6,079 bases of DNA from contig JBLIAZ010000161.1 in the NCBI GenBank assembly GCA_047631875.1, positions 1 through 6,079 on the forward strand. The letters run 5' to 3'. Below, in pieces: positions 5,337-6,079 of this stretch. Source of the DNA: JBLIAZ01 sp047631875 (GTDB taxonomy: Bacteria > Bacteroidota > Bacteroidia > Flavobacteriales_C > GCA-002722245). The translations under genes and the position numbers were made by a program. How positions within the stretch are numbered: the first letter of the stretch is position 1; each line of letters opens with the position of its first letter. Under the pieces are notes generated by a model that searched no databases, had not been told where the DNA came from, and saw nothing but the letters and a program-made list of their open reading frames with translations.

Positions 5337-6079
5337 TTACCTGACCACCGTCACTGTACCGTTTGATGTTTTTGTTTTTCCTGAGAGTGGGTCATATACT
5401 TTTATCATCCAAACATAAACCTCTTCTTGTACGTCATGGTTCATGTAAGCTCCATTCCATCCTTTGTAAGGAACCGTAGATTTAAAAACTACCTCTCCCC
5501 ACCTGTTGAAGATTAAAAACTCATATTCCGACAAACCTTCTTGGTTGTCATGGTACTTTCCTAAAGGATAAAACACATCGTTCAATCCATCACCATTTGG
5601 GGTAAAGCTATTAGGAACATAAACTGACAAGTTGTTCAATATAATCACATCCTTACAAACTGTGTCTGTACAACCTGTTTGAAGTGCTTGTGAATATGCA
5701 ACCATGCACACTTTTATTGTATCACCATTCTCAGTATCAAACTCCACAAATGGTATAGGTGAGCTACTTCCCGAAGGGGTTGCTGTTCTGCCAAAATCCC
5801 ACTTAAAGGAAACGGCAATCTCTGAAGAATCCGCAAACTGAACCCTTGGGTCTAATACTGTTGGTTGTGCTGGTAAATAAGTGAACCCAGCTACCGGCAA
5901 AGCATCAACTGTGACCATGTTTAAATATGTGCTCTCTGCAATACATCCATTAGCAAAGGTCTGGCTGACTTTCACGCCATACGTTCCCGTATTGTATGTT
6001 TGTGCTACAGTATCTACTGTGGTTGTGGTCACAGAGCTCCCATCGTCAAAAGTCCAAACCGTACTGAGCACAGCACTGG
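5337..6079 (-). CDS. PKD-repeat cell-surface protein with C-terminal gliding-motility/T9SS sorting domain (5' truncated)
   Basis: The frame runs from the TAA at 5337-5339 to the window edge with no start codon that need be real; a GTG at 6071 is internal, since coding sequence continues through it. About 247 residues are visible. Counting from the GTG, residues 1-55 are the end of a PKD-like fold (VWTFDDGSS, then YNTGTYGVKVSQTF) and 59-146 form a second one (VAGFTYLPAQP, FKWDFG, IKVCMVAYS). Residues 149-244 are the gliding-motility-associated C-terminal domain (CHU_C, TIGR04131 type): YVPNSFTPNGDGLNDVF, FLIFNRWGEVVF, GWNGAY, VYVWMIKVYD and a final GTVTVVR. By family knowledge this domain directs export through the type IX secretion system and attachment at the cell surface. 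Cys43, Cys122, Cys134 and Cys139 could form disulfides. Such proteins are often over 1,000 residues long, with adhesion or unknown roles. No upstream genes are visible, and the function of the missing N-terminal part cannot be told. Confidence 0.92.
   Translation of the reverse strand, partial: SAVLSTVWTFDDGSSVTTTTVDTVAQTYNTGTYGVKVSQTFANGCIAESTYLNMVTVDALPVAGFTYLPAQPTVLDPRVQFADSSEIAVSFKWDFGRTATPSGSSSPIPFVEFDTENGDTIKVCMVAYSQALQTGCTDTVCKDVIILNNLSVYVPNSFTPNGDGLNDVFYPLGKYHDNQEGLSEYEFLIFNRWGEVVFKSTVPYKGWNGAYMNHDVQEEVYVWMIKVYDPLSGKTKTSNGTVTVVR

Noticed and set aside
6069..6071. GTG at 6071 as the start of the PKD/CHU_C protein
   Set aside because: The frame stays open to the window edge, the GTG lies within a PKD-like fold, and no signal peptide follows. 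The gene is truncated by the window.

Overview
The window looks like a chromosomal segment from a Gram-negative bacterium of the phylum Bacteroidota, most likely order Flavobacteriales; I cannot place it to genus. Four things point there: a DUF4290 gene directly before murA, a protein ending in the gliding-motility-associated (CHU_C-type) domain typical of type IX secretion cargo, AT-rich DNA with A-rich start regions that mostly lack Shine-Dalgarno sequences, and a MurA of the Asp-for-Cys type.

Layout. Plus strand, 1-2247: the 3' part of a DUF4290 gene, then murA after 8 bases, then a thioredoxin-like TlpA-family lipoprotein whose ATG abuts the murA stop codon. These three genes read as one operon that starts upstream of the window. 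Minus strand, 5155 down to 2265: an OmpR-family response regulator, then a YbdG/MscM-type mechanosensitive channel after 6 (mostly A/T) bases, then an unrecognised secreted protein after 20 bases. These form a second probable operon, and it meets the first tail to tail with only 17 bases between stop codons. Minus strand, 5337 to the window edge: the C-terminal part of a large cell-surface protein with PKD-like folds and a CHU_C sorting domain. The 181-base gap at 5156-5336 is the only intergenic region of any size.

How the genes may work together. The plus operon combines the first committed step of peptidoglycan synthesis (MurA) with an envelope thiol-redox lipoprotein. The minus operon combines a transcriptional regulator with a channel that relieves osmotic stress and an exported lysine-rich protein, so an envelope or osmotic stress response is a reasonable inference. 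No histidine kinase is visible. I found no RNA genes, mobile elements, CRISPR arrays or strong terminators. I did not find a clearly new system. The points most worth a second look are the Asp-type MurA, the regulator-channel-secreted protein operon, and the decapeptide repeats and tandem A-AAA-AAG motifs in the unrecognised secreted protein.
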